From: Clostridiales bacterium | Lineage (GTDB): Bacteria > Bacillota > Clostridia > Oscillospirales > Oscillospiraceae | Length of the DNA: 64,000 nt | Direction: 5' to 3' | Assembly (NCBI GenBank): GCA_004555705.1 | Contig: SFHI01000004.1 | Coordinates: 8,436-72,435, forward strand | Shown here: piece after piece, positions 8,699 through 17,437 of the stretch | Layout of the letters: every line of letters starts with the position of its first letter | Numbering within the stretch: position 1 is the first letter of the stretch | The notes under the pieces: model-generated | Databases searched by the model: none | The model's input: the letters and a program-made list of their open reading frames with translations, nothing else | Told to the model about the DNA's origin: nothing | Translations under genes and position numbers: made by a program

Positions 8699-9352
8699 CC
8701 AGTTCTTAGGGGGACCATTATCCGAAGCTTCTTCTGTGGGTGGTATTTCCGGTGCCAGTCGGATCGGCAAACACTGGCAGTGATTCCCTCCGTTCACCGG
8801 ACGAAGGATTCCAAATACTGTGCCATCCAGCTGATTACCGATACGCAGTCCTGCTACGTCCCATTCCCCTATACAGATTTTCAGAAACGGGGCGAGAAAA
8901 TCCTTCTTGCGCAAAACCGGTTTTCCGGAGAGGGTATCACCCTGGACATCCACACGCCTGACCTCCACGCCACCGGGGCAGTCCGATTCGGCACATTCTC
9001 GCCAATCCCATATGACATTATGGGCCCATTCCGGTATATGCCCTTTCTGCAATGCAGGCACAGCGTTTTCAGCATGCGGCACAGTGTACATGGGCAGTTC
9101 TGTGTCAATGGGACTACCTATATTTTTCAGAATGCTACAGGCTATATCGAGGGTGACCGTGGATATTCGTTTCCCAGGAAATACGCTTGGACACAGTGCA
9201 GCTTCCCGGGCGGCGCGCTGATGCTCTCCATCGCGGATATCCCGTTCTGCGGATTCCATTTCACCGGGATCATCAGTATTGTGCATCTGCAAGGGAAAGA
9301 ATACCGCCTTGCCACCTACCTGGGTGCCAAGGCGGATAAAAAACCCGGCTGA
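8699..9352 (+). pseudogene. Decayed tocopherol-cyclase-like family gene
   Basis: The frame reads a GWYFRCQ motif, then IPSVH, NRFS, VRFG, YDIMGPFR, CRHSVFSM, GYIEGDRGYSFP, MLSIADIP and ATYLGAK. As I recall the tocopherol-cyclase-like family (PF14249) of gut Firmicutes, these occur in this order. The family is normally near 300 residues. Here the 5' part is interrupted: the GWYF segment has no usable start (stop at 8696, only a GTG at 8780), and the upstream start-like sequence is in another frame. The 3' end stops right after ATYLGAK, without the usual C-terminal part. It is therefore probably non-functional; a GTG-started 190-residue product (8780-9352) is the alternative. Confidence 0.55.
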
Positions 9353-9364
9353 TTTACAAATGAT

Positions 9365-9551
9365 CACTTTTCCATTGAATGGAGCAAAAAGGAATGGTCA
9401 CCTTTCCGAGCCTTTCTTTGCATAACACCAATAAAATGTTGGCGACCTCTAAATAGCCGTCATCCCGAGCGAAGCAGAGCCGAGTCGAAGGATAACAAGA
9501 TTTTCTGCTGCCTGAGGCTGCGCGAAAACGACACTTTTCCAATTGAATGGA
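9365..9551. repeat. Repeat-rich patch bounded by a 19-20-bp direct repeat
   Basis: The sequence CACTTTTCCATTGAATGGA (9365-9383) recurs with one extra base at 9532-9551. Between the copies lie GGCGACCTCT (9440-9449), the left end of the type B repeat, and a GTCATCCCGAGCGAAGC-type segment (9459-9493) that recurs at 42564. The patch looks like remnants of intergenic elements inserted between the decayed gene and pepT; no gene is seen. Confidence 0.55.
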
Positions 9552-9557
9552 ATTCCG

Positions 9558-10769
9558 TTATTTCCCCGCGTCGGTCAGAATTCTGACCAGCATCCGGACG
9601 CATTGCTCCATATCCTCCACGGGAATATACTCAAACCTTCCATGGTAGTTTTCGCCCCCGGTGCACAGGTTCGGACAGGGCAGTCCCTCATAGGAAAGCC
9701 TTGCGCCGTCGGTGCCGCCCCGGATGGGCACTGCCCTGGGCTCTATGCCCACGGCCTTCATGGCCGCCATGGCCCGCTCCACCACATACATGCAGGGTTC
9801 GATGCACTTTTTCATATTGAAATAGCTGTCCCGGATGGTCAGTTCCACGGTTCCCTCGCCGTACTTGCGGTTAATGAACTCCGCCGCAGCCTGCAGCACT
9901 GCCTTTTTCGCCTGGAACTTCTCCATATCGTGATCCCGGACAATGTAGCGCAGGACGCTGCGCTCCACCTGGCCCTCCATGTCCGTCAGATGGATAAAGC
10001 CCTCGTAGCCTTCGGTGTACTCCGGCCGCTGCTGTACAGGAAGCAGGCTCTGGAACTCCATGGCGATGAGCTGGGAGTTGACCATCTTGTCCTTGGCGGA
10101 GCCTGGATGGATGTTCAGGCCCCGGAACACTGCTTTGGCGGATGCGGCATTGAAGTTCTCGTACTCGATCTCCCCCACGGGGCCGCCGTCGGCGGTGTAG
10201 GCGTAGTCCGCCCCGAATCCGGCCACGTCAAACCGGTCCGCCCCCCGGCCGATCTCCTCGTCGGGGGTAAAGCCAATTTTCAGGGTTGCGTGGGAACCGC
10301 CCTTCTCCAGCAGGTATTCCGCGGCAGCCATGATCTCCGCCACCCCGGCCTTGTCGTCCGCTCCCAGCAGTGTGGTACCGTCGGTGACGATCAGATGCTT
10401 GCCCACATGATTTCGAAGGGCAGGATAATCCGCCTCCCGGAGCCAGATATCCTTTTCCTCGTTCAGGCAGACATCCTCCCCGGTATACTCCACAATTCTC
10501 GCCTGGATGTTCGCCCCGGAGGCGTCGGGAGAGGTGTCCATATGGGCAATCAGGCCGATGGTGGGTTTTTCAGGGTCGCCGGGTACCGTGCCGTAGACAT
10601 AGCCGTTTTCATCCATCCGGGCATCCCGGATGCCCATCAGCTGCATCTCCTCCACCAGGGCCGTCCCCAGCAGCTTCTGCTTATCGGAGGACGGACAGGT
10701 TTCAGAGAATTCATCGGACATCGTATCAAAGGAAACATAGCGCAAAAAACGCTCGGTTACAGTTTTCAT
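9558..10769 (-). CDS. pepT: Peptidase T (tripeptide aminopeptidase)
   Basis: Cytosolic di-zinc exopeptidase (M20 family) that removes the N-terminal residue from tripeptides. The 403 residues show the zinc motif AHMDTSPD (about residues 75-82), LLGADDKAGVAEI, the catalytic Glu pair in FTPDEEIG, HPGSAKDKMVNS from the dimerisation lid and PIRGGTDGARLS near the end. Length matches PepT. It is followed upstream by a GNAT gene only four bases away, so the two share a transcript. Confidence 0.95.
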   Translation of the reverse strand: MKTVTERFLRYVSFDTMSDEFSETCPSSDKQKLLGTALVEEMQLMGIRDARMDENGYVYGTVPGDPEKPTIGLIAHMDTSPDASGANIQARIVEYTGEDVCLNEEKDIWLREADYPALRNHVGKHLIVTDGTTLLGADDKAGVAEIMAAAEYLLEKGGSHATLKIGFTPDEEIGRGADRFDVAGFGADYAYTADGGPVGEIEYENFNAASAKAVFRGLNIHPGSAKDKMVNSQLIAMEFQSLLPVQQRPEYTEGYEGFIHLTDMEGQVERSVLRYIVRDHDMEKFQAKKAVLQAAAEFINRKYGEGTVELTIRDSYFNMKKCIEPCMYVVERAMAAMKAVGIEPRAVPIRGGTDGARLSYEGLPCPNLCTGGENYHGRFEYIPVEDMEQCVRMLVRILTDAGK

Positions 10770-10773
10770 ATAT

Positions 10774-11283
10774 TCACTCCTGTTCAGAAAGCTCCAGCAT
10801 CATGCGGACACCGTTCTCCGTCTTTTCACAGACGCGAAAGCCGGCCTTTTCAAAGCATCTCCTGGAGCCTGCATTGTAATCGTATATTTCATTCACATAC
10901 AGCCTGGAATATCCCAGCTCTTTTCCCCGCTCAATCAGGGCGGACACCACCTGGGCGCCGATCCCCCTGCCTCTGTATGCAGGTTCCCCGATGACAATGG
11001 GCATATCCTCCTGCCAGAAGCAGACATCCCCGATGGGCTGAAACACGCCGTCTTTCCGGACTTCGATGAAGTACAGCTCCCCGTGTTCATCCAGGTATCG
11101 GTACATCCCGTTGAGCTTGCCCCGGGTGTAGGGCTCCTTCACCCCATCCACCAGCCAGACCGTTTCCGTATCCTGATACCATTCAAAGGCGAAGTCAAAG
11201 CAGCCGTCAAATCGGCGCAGCCGCAAATTATCGCTGATGGTAATGATCTCCGGCTGCTTGATTCCGGCGATCGGCATAATCAA
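10774..11283 (-). CDS. GNAT-family N-acetyltransferase
   Basis: A 169-residue acetyl-CoA-dependent acyltransferase of the GNAT fold. The acetyl-CoA pyrophosphate loop is visible as AYRGRGIGAQVVSALIERG (about residues 103-121) and the later strand as LYVNEIYDYNAGSRRCFEKAGF, a common end of the fold. The N-terminal half has RFDGCFDFAFEWYQDTETVWLVDG, typical of the group that modifies small molecules or peptide N-termini. The acceptor cannot be named. It is transcribed with pepT. Confidence 0.85.
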   Translation of the reverse strand: MIMPIAGIKQPEIITISDNLRLRRFDGCFDFAFEWYQDTETVWLVDGVKEPYTRGKLNGMYRYLDEHGELYFIEVRKDGVFQPIGDVCFWQEDMPIVIGEPAYRGRGIGAQVVSALIERGKELGYSRLYVNEIYDYNAGSRRCFEKAGFRVCEKTENGVRMMLELSEQE

Positions 11284-11299
11284 TCCTCCCGTTTGAAAA

Positions 11300-11324
11300 G
11301 AGCCGCCGCTTACCGCGGCGGCTC
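11300..11324 (-). terminator. Terminator of ackA
   Basis: A 10-bp stem (11300-11309 with 11315-11324) with a 5-base loop; on the minus strand it is followed by CTTTTC. It lies just after the ackA stop. Confidence 0.75.
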
Positions 11325-11336
11325 CTTCGTGTTGTT

Positions 11337-12530
11337 TTACTTTCTGGCAGCCTTGACCAGCTCGGCGGTGTCCTGAGCGATCATCAGCTCCTCATTGGTG
11401 GGGATGACCCAGACCTGAACCTTGGAGTCGGGAGTGGAGATGAGCGCCTCCTTGCCCCGGACATTGTTCTTCTCGGGGTCGATCTTCACGCCCATGAAGC
11501 CCAGGTAGTCGCAGACAGCCTTCCGGGTATCCGGGCCGTTCTCGCCCACACCGGCGGTGAAGGTGATCATGTCCAGACCGTTCAGCGCGGCGGCATAAGC
11601 GCCCACGTACTTTGCAACCTCGTAGCAGAACTTGTCCAGCGCCAGCCGGCAGTTCTCGTCGCCCTTCTCGGCGCCGGCTTCCAGATCCCGGAAGTCGGAG
11701 GAAACGCCGGACAGGGCCAGCACGCCGGACTTCTTGTTCAGCATAGTCAGGCACTCGTCCACGCTCATGCCATACTTGTTGCAGATGAACTGCACCACGC
11801 AGGGATCAATGTCACCGGAGCGGGTGCCCATGGGCACACCGGCGAGAGGAGAAAGACCCATGGTGGTGTCCATGCACTTGCCGTCCTTGATAGCGGACAT
11901 GGAGGAGCCGTTGCCCAGGTGGCAGTTGACCATCTTAAAGTTCTTGGTTCCCATCAGCTCCGCGGCCCGGCGGGCGATGTACTTGTGGGAAGTACCGTGG
12001 AAGCCGTAGCGGCGGATGTCGTCATTCTCATAGTACTCGGTGGGAATGGCGTAGCGGTAGGCCTTGGGGGGCATGGTCATGTGGAAAGCGGTGTCGAACA
12101 CGGCAACCTGGGGGGTGTTGGGCATGACTGTCTGGCAGGCCCGGATGCCCATGAGGTTGGCGGGATTGTGCAGGGGGCCCAGGGGGATGCAGTCCTCGAT
12201 GGCCTTGATGCAGGCGTCATCGATAATGCAGGAATCGGAGAACTTCATGCCGCCGTGCAGAACCCGGTGGCCAACGGCGTCGATCTCATCAGTGGACTTG
12301 ATCACACCCTCCACGGGGTCCACCAGAATCTCCAGAACGGCCTGGATGGCCTCGGAGTGGGTGGGCATGGGGATGTCCTTCACAACCTTCTTGTCGCCCA
12401 CCTTGTGGGTCAGACGGCCGTCAATGTAGATACGCTCGCACAGGCCCTTAGCGGAAACGACGCCGGTATCCGGGTCCATCAGCTGGTACTTCAGGCTGGA
12501 GGAACCGGCATTGATAATCAGAATGTTCAT
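11337..12530 (-). CDS. ackA: Acetate kinase
   Basis: Makes ATP and acetate from acetyl phosphate in fermentation. The 397-residue protein begins MNILIINAGSSSLKYQL and has GHRVLHGGMKF, DTAFHMTMP, YGFHGTSHKY, the phosphate region HLGNGSSMSAI and FTAGVGENGP. The open frame runs 34 codons further upstream but that part is not AckA-like; GGAGG ten bases before the ATG at 12530 fixes the start. No pta gene is adjacent. It diverges from tmcAL, whose product consumes acetate. Confidence 0.97.
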   Translation of the reverse strand: MNILIINAGSSSLKYQLMDPDTGVVSAKGLCERIYIDGRLTHKVGDKKVVKDIPMPTHSEAIQAVLEILVDPVEGVIKSTDEIDAVGHRVLHGGMKFSDSCIIDDACIKAIEDCIPLGPLHNPANLMGIRACQTVMPNTPQVAVFDTAFHMTMPPKAYRYAIPTEYYENDDIRRYGFHGTSHKYIARRAAELMGTKNFKMVNCHLGNGSSMSAIKDGKCMDTTMGLSPLAGVPMGTRSGDIDPCVVQFICNKYGMSVDECLTMLNKKSGVLALSGVSSDFRDLEAGAEKGDENCRLALDKFCYEVAKYVGAYAAALNGLDMITFTAGVGENGPDTRKAVCDYLGFMGVKIDPEKNNVRGKEALISTPDSKVQVWVIPTNEELMIAQDTAELVKAARK

Positions 12531-12603
12531 CGGGGATAAGCCTCCTAAAATAAAATAATTTCTTTTTTCGCGCGCTTGTGGTATACTGGTTAAAGCTTTG
12601 ATT

Positions 12604-12632
12604 ATTATATTCCATTTTTTCGGATTTCTCAA
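12604..12632 (-). promoter_or_regulatory. Sigma-A type promoter of ackA
   Basis: On the minus strand TTGAGA (12632-12627), 17-base spacer and TATAAT (12609-12604), about 75 bases before the ackA start. Confidence 0.75.
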
Positions 12633-12670
12633 CCCCTGAACAGGAAAATTTTTGTGAAGGAGGGGATTTT

Positions 12671-13819
12671 TTGAAAACCGTAGGGATTATCTGTGAATAC
12701 AACCCTCTCCACCGGGGGCACCAAAAGCAAATAAACCGCATTCGGGAGCATTTCGGCCCGGATACAGCCGTCTGCTGCCTGATGAGCGGCAACTACGTCC
12801 AGCGCGGGGCACCCGCCATCGTGGACAAGTCCATCCGGGCCAGGGCTGCCATTCTGGCCGGGGCCGACCTGGTGCTGGAGCTGCCCATCACCTGCGCGCT
12901 GTCCTCCGCGGAAGGATTTGCCGCCGGGGGGGTGCGGATTCTCTCCTCTTTCTGCGATGTACTTTGCTTCGGCGCGGAACATGGGGAAAAAGATACGCTT
13001 CTGGCCACTGCCCGCACCCTGCTTAGTGAGGAATTATCTCCCCTGCTGCGCCAGGAGCTGGAACGGGGTCTTTCCTTCCCCGCCGCCCGTCAGGCCGCTT
13101 TGGAGCGGCTGCACACCGGCTGCACTCCCCTGACCCTCCCCAACGACATTCTGGCGGTGGAATACTGCAAAGCCATCCTGTCCCAGGGTTCCACCCTGGA
13201 GCCCTTCCCCATCCGCCGGGAGGGCAGCTACCATGCCCCCCTTCCCGACCCCGAAAATCCTTCCGCCACCTCCCTACGGAGTCTGATGTTCCAGTCCGGG
13301 GCCTGGCTGGACTACCTTCCGGAGGCTGTCCGGGACTGCTTCCGTGACGCGCCCCTGCACAGCCTGGAGGCCGGAGAGCGGGCAATCCTCTGCCGGCTTC
13401 GCACCATGTCAGAGGACGAATTTGAAGCCCTACCCTACGGCTCCGAGGGCCTGTGGCGGAAGCTGATGCACGCCGCCCGGCGGGAAGCCACCCTGGAGGC
13501 CATTGTCACCTCCGTCAAATCCAAACGCTACACCCGTACCCGCATTGACCGGATGGTGCTGTGTGCCTTTCTGGGGATTACCCGGGAAATGCTGGAAGCT
13601 CCGGCCCCCTATACCCGGGCGCTGGCCTTCAACGAAAGAGGCCGCGCTGTCCTGAAGTTTGCCAAGGAAAATGAGGATTTCCGAAACCCCGGGGAGCGGA
13701 TCGACCATCCCTATTGGGCACTGGAAAAACGCTGCGGCGACCTGTACGGCCTGTTCTGCCAGGAAGCTCCGGAGCCTCCGGGGGCAGAGGAAAAGCGGCG
13801 GATTCAGTACTTGCCTTGA
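12671..13819 (+). CDS. tmcAL: tRNA(Met) cytidine acetate ligase
   Basis: Uses acetate and ATP to form N4-acetylcytidine at the wobble base of elongator tRNA-Met (YlbM family). The 382-residue protein has the nucleotidyl-transferase HxGH motif in EYNPLHRGHQKQI near the N-terminus, LMSGNYVQRGAPAIVDK, and SATSLRSLM-like and TRTRIDRM segments known from the family. The start is a TTG at 12671, preceded by GGAGG; no in-frame ATG fits the conserved N-terminus better. The gene diverges from ackA. Confidence 0.93.
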   Translation: MKTVGIICEYNPLHRGHQKQINRIREHFGPDTAVCCLMSGNYVQRGAPAIVDKSIRARAAILAGADLVLELPITCALSSAEGFAAGGVRILSSFCDVLCFGAEHGEKDTLLATARTLLSEELSPLLRQELERGLSFPAARQAALERLHTGCTPLTLPNDILAVEYCKAILSQGSTLEPFPIRREGSYHAPLPDPENPSATSLRSLMFQSGAWLDYLPEAVRDCFRDAPLHSLEAGERAILCRLRTMSEDEFEALPYGSEGLWRKLMHAARREATLEAIVTSVKSKRYTRTRIDRMVLCAFLGITREMLEAPAPYTRALAFNERGRAVLKFAKENEDFRNPGERIDHPYWALEKRCGDLYGLFCQEAPEPPGAEEKRRIQYLP

Positions 13820-13882
13820 CTTTTTCCGGTTTCCATGATATATTGCCCGGAAAATCAGGAGAAAAGGAGAAACCTTCGGAAA

Positions 13883-14509
13883 ATGACCCCTAAAATTCCC
13901 AGGCTGAAACCATCCAATTGTATCATCGCCTTTTTTGCCTCGGCTTTTCAGGCCTTCGGCATGTATAATGTCCATGCGCTGTCCGGTGTCACCGAGGGCG
14001 GCGTGCTGGGCGCGGTACTGCTGATTGACCATTGGCTTGGCATCTCCCCCGCCCTGTCCAGCCTGATTCTGAACGCCGCCTGTTACGCCCTGGGCTGGAA
14101 AACCCTGGGCCGCGGCTTTATCGCCTATTCCCTCATCGCCGCCTGCGGCTATTCCCTGGGCTACGGTGTCTGCGAGCAGTTCCCGCCGCTGTGGCCTGAG
14201 ATCGCGGGTCACCCACTGCTGGCAGCCCTCATCGGCGCACTTTTCATCGGCATCGGCGCTGGGCTGACCGTCCGGGCGGGAGGGGCTACCTCCGGGGACG
14301 ATGCCCTGGCCATGAGCATCTCCCACCTGACCAAGGTACCCATCCAGTGGATTTACCTGGCCAGCGACTTGCTGGTGCTGCTGCTTTCCCTCAGCTATAT
14401 CCCTCTCAAGCGAATCGGCTATTCCCTGCTGACCGTCATCCTCTCCGGCCAGCTCATCGGCTGTATCCAGAGGATACCCTTCCGCACAAAACCAGCCGCT
14501 GAGAACTGA
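13883..14509 (+). CDS. YitT-family membrane protein
   Basis: A 208-residue integral membrane protein with about five hydrophobic helices. The family signature GVTEGGVLGAVLLIDHW and the later GGATSGDDALAMSIS are visible. The usual soluble C-terminal DUF2179 domain is missing, so this is a short member of the group. The frame opens 16 codons earlier at 13835, but the ATG at 13883 follows an AAGGAGA sequence about 12 bases upstream and begins a basic segment before the first helix, so it is preferred. Function of the family is unknown. It follows tmcAL closely. Confidence 0.8.
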   Translation: MTPKIPRLKPSNCIIAFFASAFQAFGMYNVHALSGVTEGGVLGAVLLIDHWLGISPALSSLILNAACYALGWKTLGRGFIAYSLIAACGYSLGYGVCEQFPPLWPEIAGHPLLAALIGALFIGIGAGLTVRAGGATSGDDALAMSISHLTKVPIQWIYLASDLLVLLLSLSYIPLKRIGYSLLTVILSGQLIGCIQRIPFRTKPAAEN

Positions 14510-14549
14510 TCCGCCGATTGTTGATCCGGCAAAGCAGTGTTTAGGGAAC

Positions 14550-14893
14550 GAATTGACAATTAACAATTGACAATTGACAATTAAGGTGTCCCTTCGGGAC
14601 GAATAGAAAACAGAGCGATAAATTGTTGTTTAGCGCCCCGAAAAACGCTGTCATTGCGAGGAGCGAAGCGACGTGGCAATCCCCCGGATCTTCCGAGAAG
14701 TGCCAAAACCAGACAAACGCCCTAACAAACCGTCCTGAATTGTTGGGGGATTGCCACGACCAGTGTGCGCACTGGTCTCGCAATGACAGTTCTAACGAAC
14801 GTTCAACCACCAATTTGCCGGGCTGCCGCGCTTACCTGGCTGTCATTTTCAATCATCCCCGAAGGGGATTCCATAATTGTCAATTGTCAATTC
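14550..14893. repeat. Nested intergenic repeat: outer ATTGACAA inverted repeats around a type A element
   Basis: The outer layer is AATTGACAATT repeated at 14550-14582 and in inverted form at 14875-14893. Each outer arm is followed inward by a short hairpin (GTCCCTTCGGGAC, TCCCCGAAGGGGA). Inside lies a type A element (14617-14817) with the left end GATAAATTGTTGTTTA, arms starting CTGTCATTGCGA and GGGGGATTGCCAC, and a degraded right end. No coding sequence is seen between yitT and nrdD. Confidence 0.75.
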
Positions 14894-14926
14894 GTAAGCT
14901 AAAGCACCATTTGCCCATCTAGCCGA

Positions 14927-14962
14927 AAATCGGTTCATCCCGTTCCTGGAATGAACCGATTT
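14927..14962 (-). terminator. Terminator-like hairpin after nrdD
   Basis: A 12-bp stem (14927-14938 with 14951-14962) around a 12-base loop; on the minus strand the stem ends in TTTTC. It directly follows the nrdD stop. Confidence 0.6.
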
Positions 14963-14971
14963 CTTGATTTC

Positions 14972-17141
14972 TTACAGGTGCAGCACCCGATCCTTGATCT
15001 CCTGGGTTCTGCCCTGGTTCCAGAACTGGGTACCGATGTAGCCACAGGTTCTGCGTGCCACGTTCATCTTGCTCTGATCCTTGTTGCCGCACTGGGGGCA
15101 CACCCAAACCAGCTTGCCGTCATCCTCCTGGATGTCGATCTCCCCGTCAAAGCCGCAGACCTGGCAGTAGTCGGACTTGGTGTTCAGCTCCGCATACATA
15201 ATGTTGTCGTAGATGAACTGCATCACCTCCAGAACCGCGTCGATGTTGTTCTGCATATTGGGCACCTCCACATAGCTGATGGCGCCGCCGGGGGAAAGCT
15301 GCTGGAACTCCGCCTCAAAGCTGAGCTTGGTAAAGGCGTCAATATTCTCCGCCACGTGGACATGGTAGGAGTTGGTGATATAGCTCTTGTCCGTAATGCC
15401 GGGAATCACGCCAAACCGGTTCTGCAGGCACTTGGCAAACTTGTAGGTGGTGGATTCCAGCGGGGTGCCGTAGAGGGAATAGTCGATGTTCTCAGCGGTT
15501 TTCCACTCCAGGCACTTGTCATTCATCTTCTGCATCACGCTGAGGGCGAAGGGCTTGGCCTCGGGATCGGTGTGGGACTTTCCGGTCATGTACTTGACGC
15601 ACTCATAAAGGCCCGCGTAGCCCAGGGAGATGGTGGAGTAACCGCCGTAGAGCAGCTTGTCGATGGGCTCGCCCTTCTCCAGTCTGGCCAGGGCGCCATG
15701 CTGCCACAGGATGGGCGCGGCGTCGGACAGGGTACCCTTCAGGCGCTCGTGGCGGCACTGCAGGGCCTGGTGGCACAGCTCCAGCCGCTCCTCAAAAATC
15801 TCCCAGAACTTGCCCACATCCCGGCCGGAGGACAGCGCCACGTCCACCAGGTTGATGGTAACCACGCCCTGGTTGAACCGGCCGTAGTACTTGGGCTTGC
15901 CGGGCTCGTAGTTCTTGGCCCGGGCCACGTTGTCCCAGCCGTTTCCGGAGCGGTCCGGGGTCAGGAAGCTGCGGCAGCCCATGCAGGTGTACACGTCGCC
16001 GTTACCCGGGGTCTCCCCCTTGGAGAGCTTGTACTCCCGCATCTTCTTCTCGCTGATGTAGTCCGGCACCATCCGCTTGGCGGTGCACTCGGCGGCCAGG
16101 CGGGTCAGATACCAGTAGGGGGTTCCCTCCCGGACGTTGTCCTCCTCCAGCACATAGATCAGCTTGGGGAACGCGGGGGTGATCCAAACACCCTTCTCGT
16201 TCTTCACACCCTCATAACGCTGGCGCAGGGTCTCCTCGATGATCATGGCCAGGTCCTTTTTCTCCTGCTCGTTCTTGGCCTCGTTCAGGTACATGAACAC
16301 GGTGATGAAGGGTGCCTGCCCGTTGGTGGTCATCAGGGTCACCACCTGGTACTGGATGGTCTGGACGCCCCGGCGGACCTCCTCCCGGAGCCGGTCCTCC
16401 ACCACCTTGGAGATGGCGGATCTTCTCCCGGCTGATCTGGACAAAGGGCGCCAGATGGGTAAGGGAAATGGACTGGCCGCCATACTGGTTGGAGGCCACC
16501 TGGGCAATGATCTGGGTGGCGATGTTGCAGGCGGTGGAGAAGGAATGGGGCTTCTCAATCAGGGTGCCGGAGATCACGGTGCCGTTCTGGAGCATATCCT
16601 CCAGGTTCACAAGGTCGCAGTTGTGCATATGCTGGGCATAGTAGTCCGCGTCATGGAAGTGGATAATGCCCGCCTCATGGGCCTGCACGATCTCCCGGGG
16701 CAGCAGAATCCGGCGGGCGATGTCCTTACTGACCTCACCGGCCATGTAGTCCCGCTGCACCGCGTTGATGGTGGGGTTCTTGTTGGCGTTCTCCTGCTTG
16801 ACCTCCTCGTTGTTGCACTCGATCAGGCTGAGAATCCGGTCGTCGGTGGTGTTGGACTGCCGCAGGAGGCTGCGGGTGTAGCGGTAGGTGATGTACTCCT
16901 TGGCCACCTCAAAGGCGCCGTGGGCCATGATGGCCTTTTCCACCAGGTCCTGAATCTCCTCCACGGAAGGGCTGCGGCCCATCTCCTGGCAGGCGATTTC
17001 CACACTCTGGGAAATCCGCTGGATCTGCAGCGGTGTCATGCGGACGCTTTCCTCCACCGCATTGTTGGCCTTGGTCACCGCCATCAGGATTTTTTCAATA
17101 TCGAAAACGACCTCTGAACCGTTTCTTTTGATGATTTTCAT
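14972..17141 (-). pseudogene. nrdD: Anaerobic ribonucleoside-triphosphate reductase, frame disrupted by an internal deletion
   Basis: NrdD makes dNTPs without oxygen through a glycyl radical. The N-terminal frame from 17141 carries the ATP-cone region (MKIIKRNGSEVVFDIEKI) and core sequence up to VQISREKIR at about 16416. Then the match jumps to another frame, SAISKVVEDRLREEVRRG, which continues to the end at 14972 with QTIQYQVVTLMTTNGQAP, MGCRSFLTPDR, the zinc motif CQVCGFDGEID/CPQCG and the glycyl-radical motif RRTCGYIGTQFWNQGR. About 20 residues usual at this junction appear missing, so the change is a deletion plus frameshift, or an assembly error. All other catalytic landmarks are intact. 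No nrdG activase gene is next to it. Confidence 0.85.
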
Positions 17142-17192
17142 TGGGGCTCCTCCTTATGCTCGCTCTTTACGGAAGGGTTGTCTGCACGCCCT

Positions 17193-17220
17193 ATTATACT
17201 ATATCTTGTGGTTTTGTCAA
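17193..17220 (-). promoter_or_regulatory. Sigma-A type promoter of nrdD
   Basis: On the minus strand a consensus TTGACA (17220-17215) and TATAAT (17198-17193) are 16 bases apart, about 50 bases before the nrdD start, which has a GGAGGAG ribosome site. Confidence 0.8.
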
Positions 17221-17243
17221 GCCCCAGATACTAAATGTTGTAG
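17196..17243. promoter_or_regulatory. Tandem NrdR-like boxes at nrdD
   Basis: ATACTATATCTTGTGG at 17196-17211 matches the NrdR box consensus ACACWATATCTWGTGT in 14 of 16 positions and covers the nrdD promoter spacer. A weaker copy, ATACTAAATGTTGTAG at 17228-17243 (11 of 16), starts exactly 32 bases away, three helical turns, the usual spacing of paired boxes. Repression by NrdR-dATP is inferred. Confidence 0.65.
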
Positions 17244-17346
17244 AAAGCTCTTTACAGCGCAAAAAGTTCCGTTTTTTTGCGTTCGCTGTGCGGACCGGAA
17301 CCTCAGGGGAAAATTCAGATTTTTCAGGGCGGAAGAAAAGAAAGGT

Positions 17347-17375
17347 TTGAATTTCCCTTTGGAATATAGTATAAT
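17347..17375 (+). promoter_or_regulatory. Sigma-A type promoter of galM
   Basis: TTGAAT at 17347-17352, 17-base spacer, TATAAT at 17370-17375, about 62 bases before the galM start. Confidence 0.75.
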
Positions 17376-17437
17376 CGGGAGGATCGGTCTTAACATAATC
17401 TTTGTGTTTCCACTTCCAAAAATGAAAGGAGAATCCC

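Noticed and set aside
8606..9367. A 253-codon open frame on the minus strand
   Set aside because: The opposite strand shows ordered family motifs of the decayed tocopherol-cyclase-like gene; this frame has none.
9543..10994. A 483-codon open frame on the plus strand
   Set aside because: It is antisense to pepT and part of the GNAT gene; no motif seen.
14550..14893. CRISPR array from the regular ATTGACAA copies
   Set aside because: The repeats are 7-8 bases, back to back without spacers, and inverted on the other side of the element.
16360..16460. Programmed frameshift as explanation for nrdD
   Set aside because: No slippery heptamer or following pseudoknot was seen, and about 20 conserved residues are missing at the same place, which a frameshift alone would not explain.
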